The notes: generated from the letters alone by a model not told the origin. Positions 45,858 through 55,272 are shown, counted from the first letter of the stretch. The stretch: 64,000 nucleotides of DNA from Caldilineae bacterium (GCA_020634555.1 JACKBK010000010.1:1-64000); one strand, 5' to 3'. Program-made: numbers and translations.

Positions 45858-46978
45858 AGCCGATAACAGCATCCACCCTTGCTACTGCGGTCTGGCCGAT
45901 GCTGGTTAGCCTGCTGGCTTTGCTGAACATCGCAGCCGTCGGCCCACCTGTGCTGACAGGCAGCCGGCCGGGCGATGCGGCTATTTTTGAGGAGCAGATC
46001 GCCGCGCAGCAGGCCGCTCAAACCCTGCCGCCGCTTTCTGCCCCGGCCGCGTTGGTGGCTGACAGCGCCACCGGCCGCGTGCTTGGCTCGGTCAACGCCA
46101 CGCAGCCGCGCGCCATGGCCAGCACCACCAAGCTCATGACCGCGCTGCTGGTGCTGGAGAATGCCGATCTCAGCGACCTGGTGACGGTTTCACCGACAGC
46201 GTTGGTGGGCGGCGCGTCCATGGGACTTGTTGCCGGCGAGACGTTGACCGTCGAAGACCTGTTGTGGGGCCTGCTGCTTAACTCGGGCAACGACGCCGCG
46301 ATGGCGTTGGCCGAACATGTGGGCGGCAGCGAGCAGGCATTTGTGGAGCTGATGAACCAGCGCGCGGCGGAACTCGGCCTGACCAGCACCCATTTCGCCA
46401 ACCCGCACGGCCTCGATGCGCCTGACCACTTCAGCAGCGTGGCCGACCTGTGGCGGCTGGCCGAGCTGGACATGGCCAATCCGACCTTTCGCAGCATGGT
46501 AGCGACGCGCAGCCACGAGGCTGCCGGCCACCAGCTTTTTACCACCAACGAATTACTGGGCGTCTACCCCGGCGCGGACGGCATCAAGACCGGCACCAGC
46601 GACGCCGCAGGCCAGTGTCTGGTGGCGTCGGTTTCAGAGGATGGCCTGCGCACGATAGCGGTGGTATTGGGCAGCGAGGATCGCTACGGCGATGCTGAAA
46701 CGCTGTTCGAGTTCGGCGAGGCGCATTACACCCGAGGTCCCGCGCCGCTTCCGACCGGCCTGACCTCCTGGGTGATTGCCGATGACGGACAGCCGCTGCG
46801 AGTTACGGCGCCAGAGAGGCCCTGGCTGTTCCTGCCCACCTGGCAATGGCCGCTGGTACGCAGCCAGTTCGTATCCGACGGTGGCCTGCCTGTGGCCGGT
46901 CAACCCATCGGCGAGATGCGATGGTATCTGGCCAATCAACTGCTGGCAACTGCGCCGGCAGTAGCAAGCGACTACTAA
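45854..46978 (+). CDS. D-alanyl-D-alanine carboxypeptidase (PBP5/DacA type)
   Basis: A 374-residue penicillin-binding protein that trims the terminal D-Ala of peptidoglycan stem peptides. It has an N-terminal signal/anchor (about 8-30). Active-site motifs are SxxK in MASTTKLMTALLVLE (Ser near 91), SGN in LLLNSGNDAAMALAEH and KTG in DGIKTGTSDAAG. The C-terminal region (about 270-374) is short and lacks a clear membrane anchor. It starts with GTG overlapping the dehydrogenase stop. Confidence 0.93.
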   Translation: MKPITASTLATAVWPMLVSLLALLNIAAVGPPVLTGSRPGDAAIFEEQIAAQQAAQTLPPLSAPAALVADSATGRVLGSVNATQPRAMASTTKLMTALLVLENADLSDLVTVSPTALVGGASMGLVAGETLTVEDLLWGLLLNSGNDAAMALAEHVGGSEQAFVELMNQRAAELGLTSTHFANPHGLDAPDHFSSVADLWRLAELDMANPTFRSMVATRSHEAAGHQLFTTNELLGVYPGADGIKTGTSDAAGQCLVASVSEDGLRTIAVVLGSEDRYGDAETLFEFGEAHYTRGPAPLPTGLTSWVIADDGQPLRVTAPERPWLFLPTWQWPLVRSQFVSDGGLPVAGQPIGEMRWYLANQLLATAPAVASDY

Positions 46979-46980
46979 CA

Positions 46981-47127
46981 CTGCAACGAGACATCGATAG
47001 TGCGACATCGGAACGATGATTGAAATCATCGTCTGATAGGGAAAACATGTTTAAACATGTTGCCGGAGTGGTGATTCGAGTATGCTTCAGCATACTTTGT
47101 GGTACCAGACACCGATTTCAATCGGTG
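46981..47127. repeat. Four-hairpin dispersed element, copy B
   Basis: The four hairpins of copy A recur at 47014-47031, 47044-47061 (loop TTAA instead of TGAA), 47079-47096 and 47110-47127. The gaps are 12, 17 and 13 bases, against 13, 17 and 12 in copy A. The left end (CTGCAACGAGACATCG) matches the terminal repeat, but the right terminal repeat is gone, replaced by the start region of rluB 20 bases on. Spacer bases differ between copies while the stems are kept. Confidence 0.85.
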
Positions 47128-47146
47128 GGAACTGTAGGATGAAGAA

Positions 47147-48160
47147 ATGCCGCCAGAGAGACTGCAAAAAGTAATGGCAAACGCAGGAATCGCCTCCCGG
47201 CGCGCCTGCGAAGAAATCATCTCAGCCGGACGCGTCACCGTCAACGGCAAGGTCGTACAAGAGATGGGCAGGAAGGTCGATCTGGCGCGCGATGTGGTCG
47301 AGGTCGATGGCCGGCGGATCAAGCCCAAGCCGGAAAAGCGCTACACCTACATCATGCTCTACAAGCCACCGGGCTATCTGTCGGTCTTCAACGACCAGCG
47401 CGGCCGCGAGGGACTGGAGGCGCTGGTCAAGACTGACGACCGGCTTTACCCCGTGGGCCGGCTGGATGCCGACAGCGAGGGATTGTTGCTGCTTACCGAC
47501 GACGGCGACCTGACGCTGCGACTGAGCCACCCGCGCTACGAACACGTCAAGGTCTATTATGCGCTGCTGAACCGGGCGCCCGGCACCGATACCATAGCGC
47601 GTTTCCGGCGCGGCATCGATCTGGGCGACGGGACAACTGCACCGTCAGACTGGAAGATCATCGACAAGCCGCCGTCGGTACAGCCGCTGCCGGAGGAGGA
47701 GATGGCCAACGGCGTCTGGGTGCGGATCATCATGCGCGAGGGGAAGAAACGCCAGATTCGCCGCATGGCAGCCATCGAAAAACTACATGTGCGCCGCCTG
47801 ATCCGGGTGCAGATCGGGCCGCTGATGCTGGATCGCAAGCTGACGCCGGGCAAAAGCCGTTCGCTGAATCGCGGCGAGATCCAGCGGCTTCGTGCGGCAA
47901 CCCGGCCACGCTCGCGGCATGGCGTGCGCCGCCGGGCAGCAGCAAACCAGCACAGCGGTAAGACTGATAGTTCATCCCGCGACCGGTCTGCGCGCGGCAA
48001 GAGCGGTGTGCCCAGCAGCCGTCACCCGGACACGAAAGGCGGGCCGCCGCGCAGCCGCTCTACCGGCGCGAAGGGAGCGCCGTCCGGCAGCGGTTCCGCC
48101 GGCGCGCCAGGCAAGGCATCCTCCAAGCCATCGTCGAAACGGAAAGACTCGCGCGACTGA
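47147..48160 (+). CDS. rluB: 23S/16S rRNA pseudouridine synthase (RsuA/RluB family)
   Basis: A 337-residue enzyme. The S4 RNA-binding domain is at residues 3-60 (RLQKVMANAGIASRRACEEI). The catalytic domain has LYPVGRLDADSEGLLLLTDDG with the active Asp near 107, and IMREGKKRQIRRM near 198. Residues about 245-337 are a long basic, Ser/Gly/Pro-rich tail likely to be disordered. RluB (23S) is favoured, RsuA or RluE are alternatives. The stop overlaps the cmk start (TGATG). Confidence 0.9.
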   Translation: MPPERLQKVMANAGIASRRACEEIISAGRVTVNGKVVQEMGRKVDLARDVVEVDGRRIKPKPEKRYTYIMLYKPPGYLSVFNDQRGREGLEALVKTDDRLYPVGRLDADSEGLLLLTDDGDLTLRLSHPRYEHVKVYYALLNRAPGTDTIARFRRGIDLGDGTTAPSDWKIIDKPPSVQPLPEEEMANGVWVRIIMREGKKRQIRRMAAIEKLHVRRLIRVQIGPLMLDRKLTPGKSRSLNRGEIQRLRAATRPRSRHGVRRRAAANQHSGKTDSSSRDRSARGKSGVPSSRHPDTKGGPPRSRSTGAKGAPSGSGSAGAPGKASSKPSSKRKDSRD

Positions 48161-48846
48161 TGAGCAAGCTACCTTCGGTCGTGGCTATGGATGGCCCGGC
48201 TGCATCAGGAAAGAGCACCATCGGCGAGTTGCTGGCCGAGCGGCTGGGCTACATCTATTTCGACACCGGTCTGATGTACCGCGCCGTGACCTGGCTTGCG
48301 TTGGACAGGCAGACACCGGTGGGCGACGAGGCCGCTGTCACCGCGCTGGCCGAGACTGTGGACATCGATGTGCTGCCGCCAACAGTGGAGGATGGCCGCC
48401 AGTCCACCGTGCTGGTCAACGGGCAGGATGTCACTTGGGCGCTGCGCGAGCCGCGGATCAACGCCAACGTGTCGCCTGTAGCTGCCTACGGGGGCGTACG
48501 GGCCGCGATGGTGATCCAACAGCAGCGGGTAGCTGCGCGCGGCCATATCGTTATGGTTGGACGCGATATCGGTACGGTGGTGCTGCCCGACGCCGAGCTC
48601 AAGGTGTTCCTGGTGGCGTCGGCGGAGGAGCGCGCCCGGCGGCGATGGCTGGAAGAACAGGCGCGGGGCGGCCGCCGAACCCTGGACGAGGTGCTGGCCG
48701 AAATCCACCGCCGGGATGAGATCGACTCGACACGCCCCATCGCACCGCTGCGGCCGGCCGAGGACGCGATCATTGTCGACAGCACCGGATTGAAGCCCGG
48801 CCAAGTTGTCGAAGAAATCCTGAGGAAAGCCGGATATTCAACGTAG
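48160..48846 (+). CDS. cmk: Cytidylate kinase
   Basis: A 228-residue kinase that phosphorylates CMP and dCMP. The P-loop is MDGPAASGKSTIGELLA at residues 11-27, then YIYFDTGLMYRAVTWLAL. The CMP-binding region holds ARGHIVMVGRDIGTVVLPDA, and the lid is ARRRWLEEQ. The rluB-cmk order is common in Gram-positive-like genomes. Confidence 0.96.
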   Translation: MSKLPSVVAMDGPAASGKSTIGELLAERLGYIYFDTGLMYRAVTWLALDRQTPVGDEAAVTALAETVDIDVLPPTVEDGRQSTVLVNGQDVTWALREPRINANVSPVAAYGGVRAAMVIQQQRVAARGHIVMVGRDIGTVVLPDAELKVFLVASAEERARRRWLEEQARGGRRTLDEVLAEIHRRDEIDSTRPIAPLRPAEDAIIVDSTGLKPGQVVEEILRKAGYST

Positions 48847-49001
48847 CTTCGCAGAAACTGCGGTGTTCTAAGTTTTGAGGCCTGCGAACAGATGTGCAGC
48901 GCTTCTTGATTCTTGGAACCGCAACAGGTCAAAACACTGGGACAAACGCCGAGACCTCAGTACGCACAAGGCAACAGTTCAGTCCCATCCAGGAGGTACA
49001 C

Positions 49002-50495
49002 GTGTTAGCATCAATTCCCACTCTTACCCTTAACAACGCCCCGGCCCATGACTGGTTGAAGACAATCCATCTGGCGTTTGTGCCGGGTTACTCAACACCA
49101 GTGCTTGAAGAGGCAATCGCTGGCCTGCTTGGCCAGTTCCAGTCGCTGGGCCACGTTCTGGATGAAACGCCAGGCGACGAGACCAATGTCATTCTCAGCA
49201 CGGCGCCCTTTGGTACACCGCTCCGGTGGCGCCAGGCAATGATCTTTACGGCGCGTTCCCGCTTCAAGCTGAGCCACACGCCAACCTTCATCGCCATGAT
49301 GCATTGCACGCCGGCGCAGTTCAAGGAGATGGTGGGCCGGCTGGACGCGGCGATCCGCAAGCCGCAGCCCGATCCGGCCGATTTCGACTTCCCCGGCCTG
49401 GCAGCGACCGCCTACAAGACGCTGTTCGAGCAGGGACGGCGCGGCGGCCCGATTCTGGCCATGGAGCGCGTCCTGCAGACCCAGGCGATGTCGATCCGTG
49501 TGCTGCTGGTGGTGGGCGACGATCACCCCCAGGCGATCTACCATTTCGATCTGGTAGGCGCGTTTCCTGCCAGCATGCTCAACGGCGGGACGCCTGAGGA
49601 GATGTACCGGGACGCGGCGCTGCGTGTCGTGACCGCCATGAGTTCGACGGATATCCACCACCACACCGCAGTAGGCGACCCGCTGCCGCGGGCGATCTGG
49701 GATGAGATGACGACGCCCGAGGCCATGTGCCACGCGGCCCGCGAGCTGGGCCTGCGCAACTTCTTCACCGATACAGTTCACGTTTCCAGCCTGACCCAGG
49801 TTCCGGCCGTCGGACATTCAATCGCCAACCAGTACAGCGAGGGCTGCTTCAGCACGTGGGACACCGACATCGATGCGCTGGTAGCAACGGTGACCGGCAG
49901 CGCCCGCCCTGTGGAAAAGGCTGCCATCAACGAGGCCGATCTGGTAATCATCACCGGCGTGCGCGAGGACGGCATGGGCGCGCTGGTGCGCCATGTGGTA
50001 GACAAAGCCAACGACCCGCCTTCATCGGAAGCAGTCGAGATGTACGACATGGACGCCGACCTGCCGCAGGTGCGTCTGGACGACGGCTCACTGGCGCCGG
50101 TGATTCGCTCCAAGCTGCACGGCCACCGCGGCGTGCTGGCCTACGACCCGCGCTACGTGGAGTATGTGTCGCTGGACGGACCGTTCTTCAGCTACCCGGT
50201 TACGTGCGGCACCGACGCCCAGGCACGCGGCGTGCGCTACGCGTTTGCCCGCTCGCAGGCTTTCCGCAATCCAGACGACCCGCGCAAGGTGGTGTTCACG
50301 ATCCTGCCCGGCCACGGTGTCATCTTCGGCGAGAAGTGGATCGACGGCAAGGAGCCGTTCCAGACGATGTGGGAGTACATGGACGCCGGCTACATCGAGA
50401 TCGACAGCCATGTGCCGCAGATCGCGTTCGACTACGTGCCCCGCGATGACGACCGGCTCTATGCCGCCAACACCCATCAGGTGATCAAGTTCTAA
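49002..50495 (+). CDS. Conserved protein of unknown function
   Basis: A 497-residue soluble protein without signal peptide or transmembrane segment; not recognised. It has His-rich and acidic conserved-looking blocks: SSTDIHHHTAVGDPLPRAIW, YSEGCFSTWDTDIDALVATV, LVIITGVREDGMGALVRHVV and HGHRGVLAYDPRYVEYVS. These could be metal or phosphate sites. The start is the GTG at 49002 with AGGAGG 5 bases upstream; a longer frame from 48894 adds 36 unlike residues. It is followed by a strong terminator. Composition and codon use match the core genes, so it is likely a native conserved gene. Confidence 0.75.
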   Translation: MLASIPTLTLNNAPAHDWLKTIHLAFVPGYSTPVLEEAIAGLLGQFQSLGHVLDETPGDETNVILSTAPFGTPLRWRQAMIFTARSRFKLSHTPTFIAMMHCTPAQFKEMVGRLDAAIRKPQPDPADFDFPGLAATAYKTLFEQGRRGGPILAMERVLQTQAMSIRVLLVVGDDHPQAIYHFDLVGAFPASMLNGGTPEEMYRDAALRVVTAMSSTDIHHHTAVGDPLPRAIWDEMTTPEAMCHAARELGLRNFFTDTVHVSSLTQVPAVGHSIANQYSEGCFSTWDTDIDALVATVTGSARPVEKAAINEADLVIITGVREDGMGALVRHVVDKANDPPSSEAVEMYDMDADLPQVRLDDGSLAPVIRSKLHGHRGVLAYDPRYVEYVSLDGPFFSYPVTCGTDAQARGVRYAFARSQAFRNPDDPRKVVFTILPGHGVIFGEKWIDGKEPFQTMWEYMDAGYIEIDSHVPQIAFDYVPRDDDRLYAANTHQVIKF

Positions 50496-50539
50496 CGTCC
50501 GGCGCTTCGGCGACCGGCCGAAATCTCAGCAAAACCGAC

Positions 50540-50573
50540 CAGGCCCCGCTCTTTGAGAGCGGGGCCTGATTTT
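50540..50573 (+). terminator. Strong terminator
   Basis: CAGGCCCCGCTC pairs with GAGCGGGGCCTG around TTTGA, followed by ATTTT. Confidence 0.92.
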
Positions 50574-50627
50574 GTAAGCGATGGCGAAATGCGCGGCTCC
50601 TAGTACCTGCTCAGCCTTCACCGAGGC

Positions 50628-50653
50628 GTCACTCCTGCGGAGGCAGGAATGAC
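50628..50653. repeat. REP-type hairpin, copy 3 (short)
   Basis: GTCACTCCTGC faces GCAGGAATGAC with a 4-base centre. The upstream GCTCAGCCTTCAC is also shared with the copy at 11358, so it is a single-hairpin version of the same family. Confidence 0.6.
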
Positions 50654-50722
50654 GGTGAGTAGCTATGGATCATGTATGACGCGCGGCGCGATGGCAATCA
50701 AGTGGAGCAGTTTGTTAAGGGA

Positions 50723-51439
50723 TCATTGGGAGCGGTTGAGGTGCGGTAGGTCGCCAATAAGCTCGCCGGGAAGTCCCAGAAACTCAACGATTGCGGAATT
50801 GTCTTTTTCCCTGGTGACATCAAGCACGAGTAGCTGATCTTGTCTGTCCTGGAAATACTCGATGATCTCTCGATTGCGCCGTTCATAGATTTCTATGCGG
50901 TGCTCCTTGTTGTAAACCAGCGACCAGTCGTAATGAATCTCGTAGTCTACAACTGAGACGGCGTGTCTTTGAACCACATTCTGCAGATAGTTCGGATGGA
51001 GATAGATCGCCTTGTCCTTGAATGTTTGTTCACCGAATTCCTCCAGGCTCTCTACGCCGGCCTTTTTCAGGATGCCGCCAAGATGAAACCTGACCAGGCT
51101 TTCAAACCATTCGTTTGAGTCTCGCACCGTCAGGATAAACTTGCTTCCCGGGAACATGCTGTCCACAATCGCGTAGATGACACCCTGGGAAAAGGGCATA
51201 TCCTGAAATGCGTCATAGCTGCTGCACAGGGTGCGAAGCGGGACAAAATTACCACGAAACGTCTCTTCGACGACCAGCGCTTCCTGTCTCGCCTGGCCTG
51301 GCATCCGATAGCCAAGGTTTCGCAATACCGCTTCAATGGTGGTTGTTCCGGTTTTGTTGTACCCAACACAAAAGACTTTTGTGCGTGACGGCCCCGGCAA
51401 AATCCTCTGTAGCTTTTCGGTGATCTGCATTCTAACCAT
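50723..51439 (-). CDS. Sulfotransferase family protein
   Basis: A 238-residue PAPS-dependent sulfotransferase-like protein. The 5'-phosphosulfate loop is FCVGYNKTGTTTIEAVLR at residues 23-40, and the 3'-phosphate region is KFILTVRDSNEWFESLV near 105. C-terminal parts are shorter than in eukaryotic relatives. No strong ribosome binding site; the start could also be 9 bases on (MQITEKLQ). It lies 17 bases downstream of the rifampin phosphotransferase gene and is visibly less G+C-rich than the core genes, which suggests transfer. Confidence 0.85.
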   Translation of the reverse strand: MVRMQITEKLQRILPGPSRTKVFCVGYNKTGTTTIEAVLRNLGYRMPGQARQEALVVEETFRGNFVPLRTLCSSYDAFQDMPFSQGVIYAIVDSMFPGSKFILTVRDSNEWFESLVRFHLGGILKKAGVESLEEFGEQTFKDKAIYLHPNYLQNVVQRHAVSVVDYEIHYDWSLVYNKEHRIEIYERRNREIIEYFQDRQDQLLVLDVTREKDNSAIVEFLGLPGELIGDLPHLNRSQ

Positions 51440-51456
51440 CTCAAGATATTTCGTTG

Positions 51457-54102
51457 CTAGACAAACAGTGCGGGGTCGGAAGATAGGATTTCTACAAACC
51501 CCTCCGTACCATGGACGCGAATTCGTTGGCCGTCTTTGATCAGTTTGGTAGCATTCTCTACGCCGACAACTGCTGGCACCCCATATTCACGCGCAATGAC
51601 CGCGCCATGCGTCATCAGTCCCCCAACTTCGGTGACCAGGCCTTTTATAGATAGAAACAACGGTGTCCAGCTAGGATCTGTAAAGGGCGTGACCAATATA
51701 TCGCCATCTTCCAGATCAGCATCTTCCATGTTCAAGATGACCCGTGCGCGACCTTCAATGACGCCGGAGGAAACAGGCAGCCCCACGATAGCTCCGGCCG
51801 GGAGATTTTCCCGTTTGTACGCACCCCGAATAATTTCACCATCGGACGTGAGAATACGTGGCGGGGTAAGTCTCTCATAGGATTGGTGCTCTTCTTTTCG
51901 CTGGCTGATGAGTTGGTAATCCAGTGTGTGGGTACGCACCACTGCATGAAGCTCTTCAAACGAGAGGTAATAGATATCCTCTTTTTCGCGGATGACGCCG
52001 GCCTGTACCAGTTGTCCGGCCTCCCTGAGCAAAGCCTGTTTATAAACGAAGTAGCTACTGACAATGTCGTATTTTGGATATTCCCGATAGCCGATAAAAT
52101 TCCGCACCAAGCCGATCATTCGTTTTGTTTCTTCGGCTTTTTGATCACCATCCGGTAGTTGCTGCAATCGATCCAATAACTCGTGTTCCTTTTCCAACGC
52201 TTCCCGTCGCCCCTGCTCGAATCTCCGCGGGCCGGCGCCAGGCTGTAGGTTTTTAATGTTGGTGAGAATCATGGGCACAAGAATAGCTGGTCTTTCGCTC
52301 CAACGCGTTTTTGTAATATCGATTTCCCCGGCACATCTCATGCCGTATGTGTCAAGATAAGCGTTGATGGCGTCCCGGCTTTCCCACCCGCCATCGAATT
52401 GAACCAGCCCATCTAAAACGTTCTCTTGTTCATCGTTGACATCCTGCAAATACGCAATGACCTCCGGATAGGGACGGATCACATCTGCAACGTCCAACAG
52501 CGCCAGCCCCATCTCGGAGGTCACGTTGTTTGGGACTGATTGAGAAAGCGTGTCGGCTACGCTTTTTTCACCCAACCACGCCAGCATGTTTTCGTTGAGC
52601 CAGGTTGAAGCATTCATGGCCGTCATGAACACACCAAAACTTTGTGGATCGGATAACCGCTGCTTCAATCGCTGGATGTCTGCCAGAATAAACTCAAACA
52701 GCTCCGGCCCTGATTGGGTCTGGATGTCTTGTTTTAGCGCTTCCAGTGATGTTTGGCGGCGATGAATCAGTTCAGCAACGATTGCCGGGTCGTAATCGTT
52801 TAGCGCTTGATAATTCGCGGGCGGCGGATCTTTTTTGCTGGCACCTGGGGTCGGTTCTTGCGGGTCATCCGGTAACGATTGAATGAAATCTCCCCGCTCC
52901 AGGATGGTTGTGAGTGCGTCTCTGATCAGCGGGTCGGATTTTCCCAGTACATTCACCAATATATTTCTTCGAACGGGTGACGCCAAATCCGGGGCGACAT
53001 CGACAAACAACCGTCCACCCGCTGGAAACATGGGGCGGCCAGCAGTTAACTGCCAGAAAGATATTCCCAAGGGCTTCATGGCATCGGTCATCATTTGCTG
53101 ATGGCCGACAGATACATAAACATGATTCTCCCGATCGTTCACTTCAGGAATCGGGTACAGGGTAGTGATTGGCCGGCTCTGGACAACGTAAAATGTCCCA
53201 TCCGCCAGACACCATTCGATGTCCTGGGGACGGCCGAAATGCGCTTCGATCTTTCTGCCGGTACGCGCAAGCTGCACGATCTGCTCATCCGTCAGCACTT
53301 GCCTGTTCTGCAACCCGGCCTCGATCTCCCGTTCCTGCGTACCGCCGCCTTCGGAGGCATCGATAGCCAGTTTCTTGGTGGAAATCCGCTTGTCAATCAC
53401 CGTGCCGCTGCGCACTTTGTAGACATCGGCGTTCACCAGGCCGGAAACCAGCGCTTCACCAAGTCCGAAGCTGGCATCGATGAACGACACCGTCCTATTA
53501 GAGGTGACGGGATCTGCCGTAAACAAAATCCCCGCTGCCTGCGGGAAAACCATCTTCTGAACAACCACCGCCAGGTAGACGTCACGATGGTCAAAGCCGT
53601 GCTGAAGGCGGTAAATGACTGCCCTCTCGCTAAACAGCGACGCCCAGCACTTGCTGATGTGCGCCAGGATTGCTTCCGTTCCGAGGATGTTCAGGTACGT
53701 ATCCTGCTGGCCTGCAAAGGATGCCGTTGGCAGATCCTCTGCAGTCGCGCTGGATCGAACTGCATAGGCGCTTTTCTCCCCAAGCCCGGAGAGGAAGCGG
53801 GTGATTTCTTCACGAATTTCCTGAGGAATGGCTATCCCTTCGATGGCCCTGCGAATCTCAGCGCTCAATTCACGGACTTCTCCCCGGTCTTCCACCTTCA
53901 GAAGCGATAACCGGTCGAGTAATTCGTTTATCGATGACGTCTCGCGAATGGTCCTCTTAAAGGCTTCCGTGGAAATACAGAAGCCATCCGGCACGCGTAT
54001 TCCTTCGATCCTGGAAAGTTCCCCCAGGTTCGCGCCTTTGCTCCCAACAACCATGAGTTTTGTACTGTCAACATCCTGAAAGCCAAGCAAATATGAACTC
54101 AT
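51457..54102 (-). CDS. rph: Rifamycin-inactivating phosphotransferase (Rph)
   Basis: An 881-residue dikinase-type enzyme that inactivates rifamycins by phosphorylation from ATP. The N-terminal ATP-grasp domain (about 1-320) has VGSKGANLGELSRIEGIRVP, AVRSSATAEDLPTASFAGQQ and FIDASFGLGEALVSG. The central rifamycin-binding domain is about 330-770. The C-terminal swivelling His domain has EVGGLMTHGAVIAREYGVPA, with the catalytic His near 828. The match to Rph, rather than PEP synthase, rests on this size, the opening and the ending ATKLIKDGQRIRVHGTEG. The ATG at 54102 follows GAGGGACG. I do not see the palindromic rifamycin-associated element upstream. Composition is lower in G+C than the core. 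Confidence 0.92.
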   Translation of the reverse strand: MSSYLLGFQDVDSTKLMVVGSKGANLGELSRIEGIRVPDGFCISTEAFKRTIRETSSINELLDRLSLLKVEDRGEVRELSAEIRRAIEGIAIPQEIREEITRFLSGLGEKSAYAVRSSATAEDLPTASFAGQQDTYLNILGTEAILAHISKCWASLFSERAVIYRLQHGFDHRDVYLAVVVQKMVFPQAAGILFTADPVTSNRTVSFIDASFGLGEALVSGLVNADVYKVRSGTVIDKRISTKKLAIDASEGGGTQEREIEAGLQNRQVLTDEQIVQLARTGRKIEAHFGRPQDIEWCLADGTFYVVQSRPITTLYPIPEVNDRENHVYVSVGHQQMMTDAMKPLGISFWQLTAGRPMFPAGGRLFVDVAPDLASPVRRNILVNVLGKSDPLIRDALTTILERGDFIQSLPDDPQEPTPGASKKDPPPANYQALNDYDPAIVAELIHRRQTSLEALKQDIQTQSGPELFEFILADIQRLKQRLSDPQSFGVFMTAMNASTWLNENMLAWLGEKSVADTLSQSVPNNVTSEMGLALLDVADVIRPYPEVIAYLQDVNDEQENVLDGLVQFDGGWESRDAINAYLDTYGMRCAGEIDITKTRWSERPAILVPMILTNIKNLQPGAGPRRFEQGRREALEKEHELLDRLQQLPDGDQKAEETKRMIGLVRNFIGYREYPKYDIVSSYFVYKQALLREAGQLVQAGVIREKEDIYYLSFEELHAVVRTHTLDYQLISQRKEEHQSYERLTPPRILTSDGEIIRGAYKRENLPAGAIVGLPVSSGVIEGRARVILNMEDADLEDGDILVTPFTDPSWTPLFLSIKGLVTEVGGLMTHGAVIAREYGVPAVVGVENATKLIKDGQRIRVHGTEGFVEILSSDPALFV

Positions 54103-54279
54103 TTTCGTCCCTCTTAAGAGGATCATGCGGAATGCTCGCCGTATATCTCCCCGCGGAGGGTGACATGCGGATTGCAGTGGCCTGGAAACGCGAGCCTGAT
54201 GCCGCTATGGGGGATGATGTTAGCACGGCGGACGATCTCGCGTCAAGCAGACATTGCCTGCCATTCCCCCATGTGAACT

Positions 54280-55257
54280 TCATTTCATCCCCAGCAATTT
54301 CATTTCGTGCTCTACCGTCTCTTCCAACCCCACGCGCAGGGGGCGAGGGTTGTAGCTGAGCTCGCGTTTGGCCTTGCTGTTATCACCGAGATACGTCACG
54401 CCAGCAATGACGCGCAAACCTTCGGATGTGTAGGCGTCTGGCAAATCCACAAAGCCCTCCACGAGTCCCGCACACACCGATGCCGCTTTCATGATGCCGG
54501 GAGGCACACTTCTGGGCGCCGGCACGCCAGCAATGCTCGCCGACATTTGTATTGCATCGACGAATGTGTGGCTAGGCCCGCAAATCATGTACGTCTCCCC
54601 GGCCTTGCCGTCTGTCATGGCCAGCAAATGCGCCTGGGCAATGTCGTCTACGTGCGCCCAGCTAAACGCTGTCCCCCGCGGAACGACCGGCAGCTTTCCT
54701 TGCAGAAGCTGGATCAAACTGGTCCGCACACTGCTGGTATCGCCAGGGCCATACACAAGACCGGGCATGACGATGACCAGCGGCAAGCCCGCCTGGATGA
54801 ACTGCTCCGCGACCTTGTGCGCTTCGGCTTTGGTGCGGTCATATTCGCTGATATGCCGACCGTTGAAGTGGTAGGTCTCGTCTACTTCTTTCCCGTGCGT
54901 ATCGGAATTGATTGCTAACGTGCTCGTATACACGCCCTTCGGGATATTCAACTCCTGCATCAGCTCGAGCACGTTGCGCGTGCCGTCGATGTTGATGGCA
55001 GCGCCAGGCGTTTTGTCTTTAACACCAATTTTGTACCAGCCTGCGACGTGAAACACAGCGTCCACCCCGCGCATTGGGTCGCGCATGGACTCTTTGTCGG
55101 TCACATCGCTCTTGACAACCTGCACGCCCAGAGGGGCCAGGTCTTGTGCCTTATCAGGGTTGCGAACCGCGGCGATAACATCGTGTCCATCTGCGCGAAG
55201 TTGTCGGGCGATTCGCCCGCCGATAAAACCTGTCGCGCCAGTGAGAAAATATCTCAT
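54280..55257 (-). CDS. NAD-dependent epimerase/dehydratase (extended SDR)
   Basis: A 325-residue extended short-chain dehydrogenase. The nucleotide motif TGATGFIGGRIARQL is at residues 7-21. The active-site Tyr/Lys is read as SEYDRTKAEAHKVAEQ near 137, with Ser in YTSTLAINSDT. The pattern fits the dihydroflavonol-4-reductase-like group acting on a keto or sugar substrate. AGGAGTCTC lies before the ATG. The following leftward neighbours (DinB-like) are upstream, 15 bases away. Confidence 0.9.
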   Translation of the reverse strand: MRYFLTGATGFIGGRIARQLRADGHDVIAAVRNPDKAQDLAPLGVQVVKSDVTDKESMRDPMRGVDAVFHVAGWYKIGVKDKTPGAAINIDGTRNVLELMQELNIPKGVYTSTLAINSDTHGKEVDETYHFNGRHISEYDRTKAEAHKVAEQFIQAGLPLVIVMPGLVYGPGDTSSVRTSLIQLLQGKLPVVPRGTAFSWAHVDDIAQAHLLAMTDGKAGETYMICGPSHTFVDAIQMSASIAGVPAPRSVPPGIMKAASVCAGLVEGFVDLPDAYTSEGLRVIAGVTYLGDNSKAKRELSYNPRPLRVGLEETVEHEMKLLGMK

Positions 55258-55272
55258 CGAGAGACTCCTTTC

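Noticed and set aside
50649..50837. Short plus-strand frame before the sulfotransferase
   Set aside because: Antisense to the end of the sulfotransferase gene and overlaps the REP-type hairpin.
54103..54279. Rifamycin-associated regulatory palindrome upstream of rph
   Set aside because: Looked for a GGGGCTTGC-type inverted repeat in this gap and found none.
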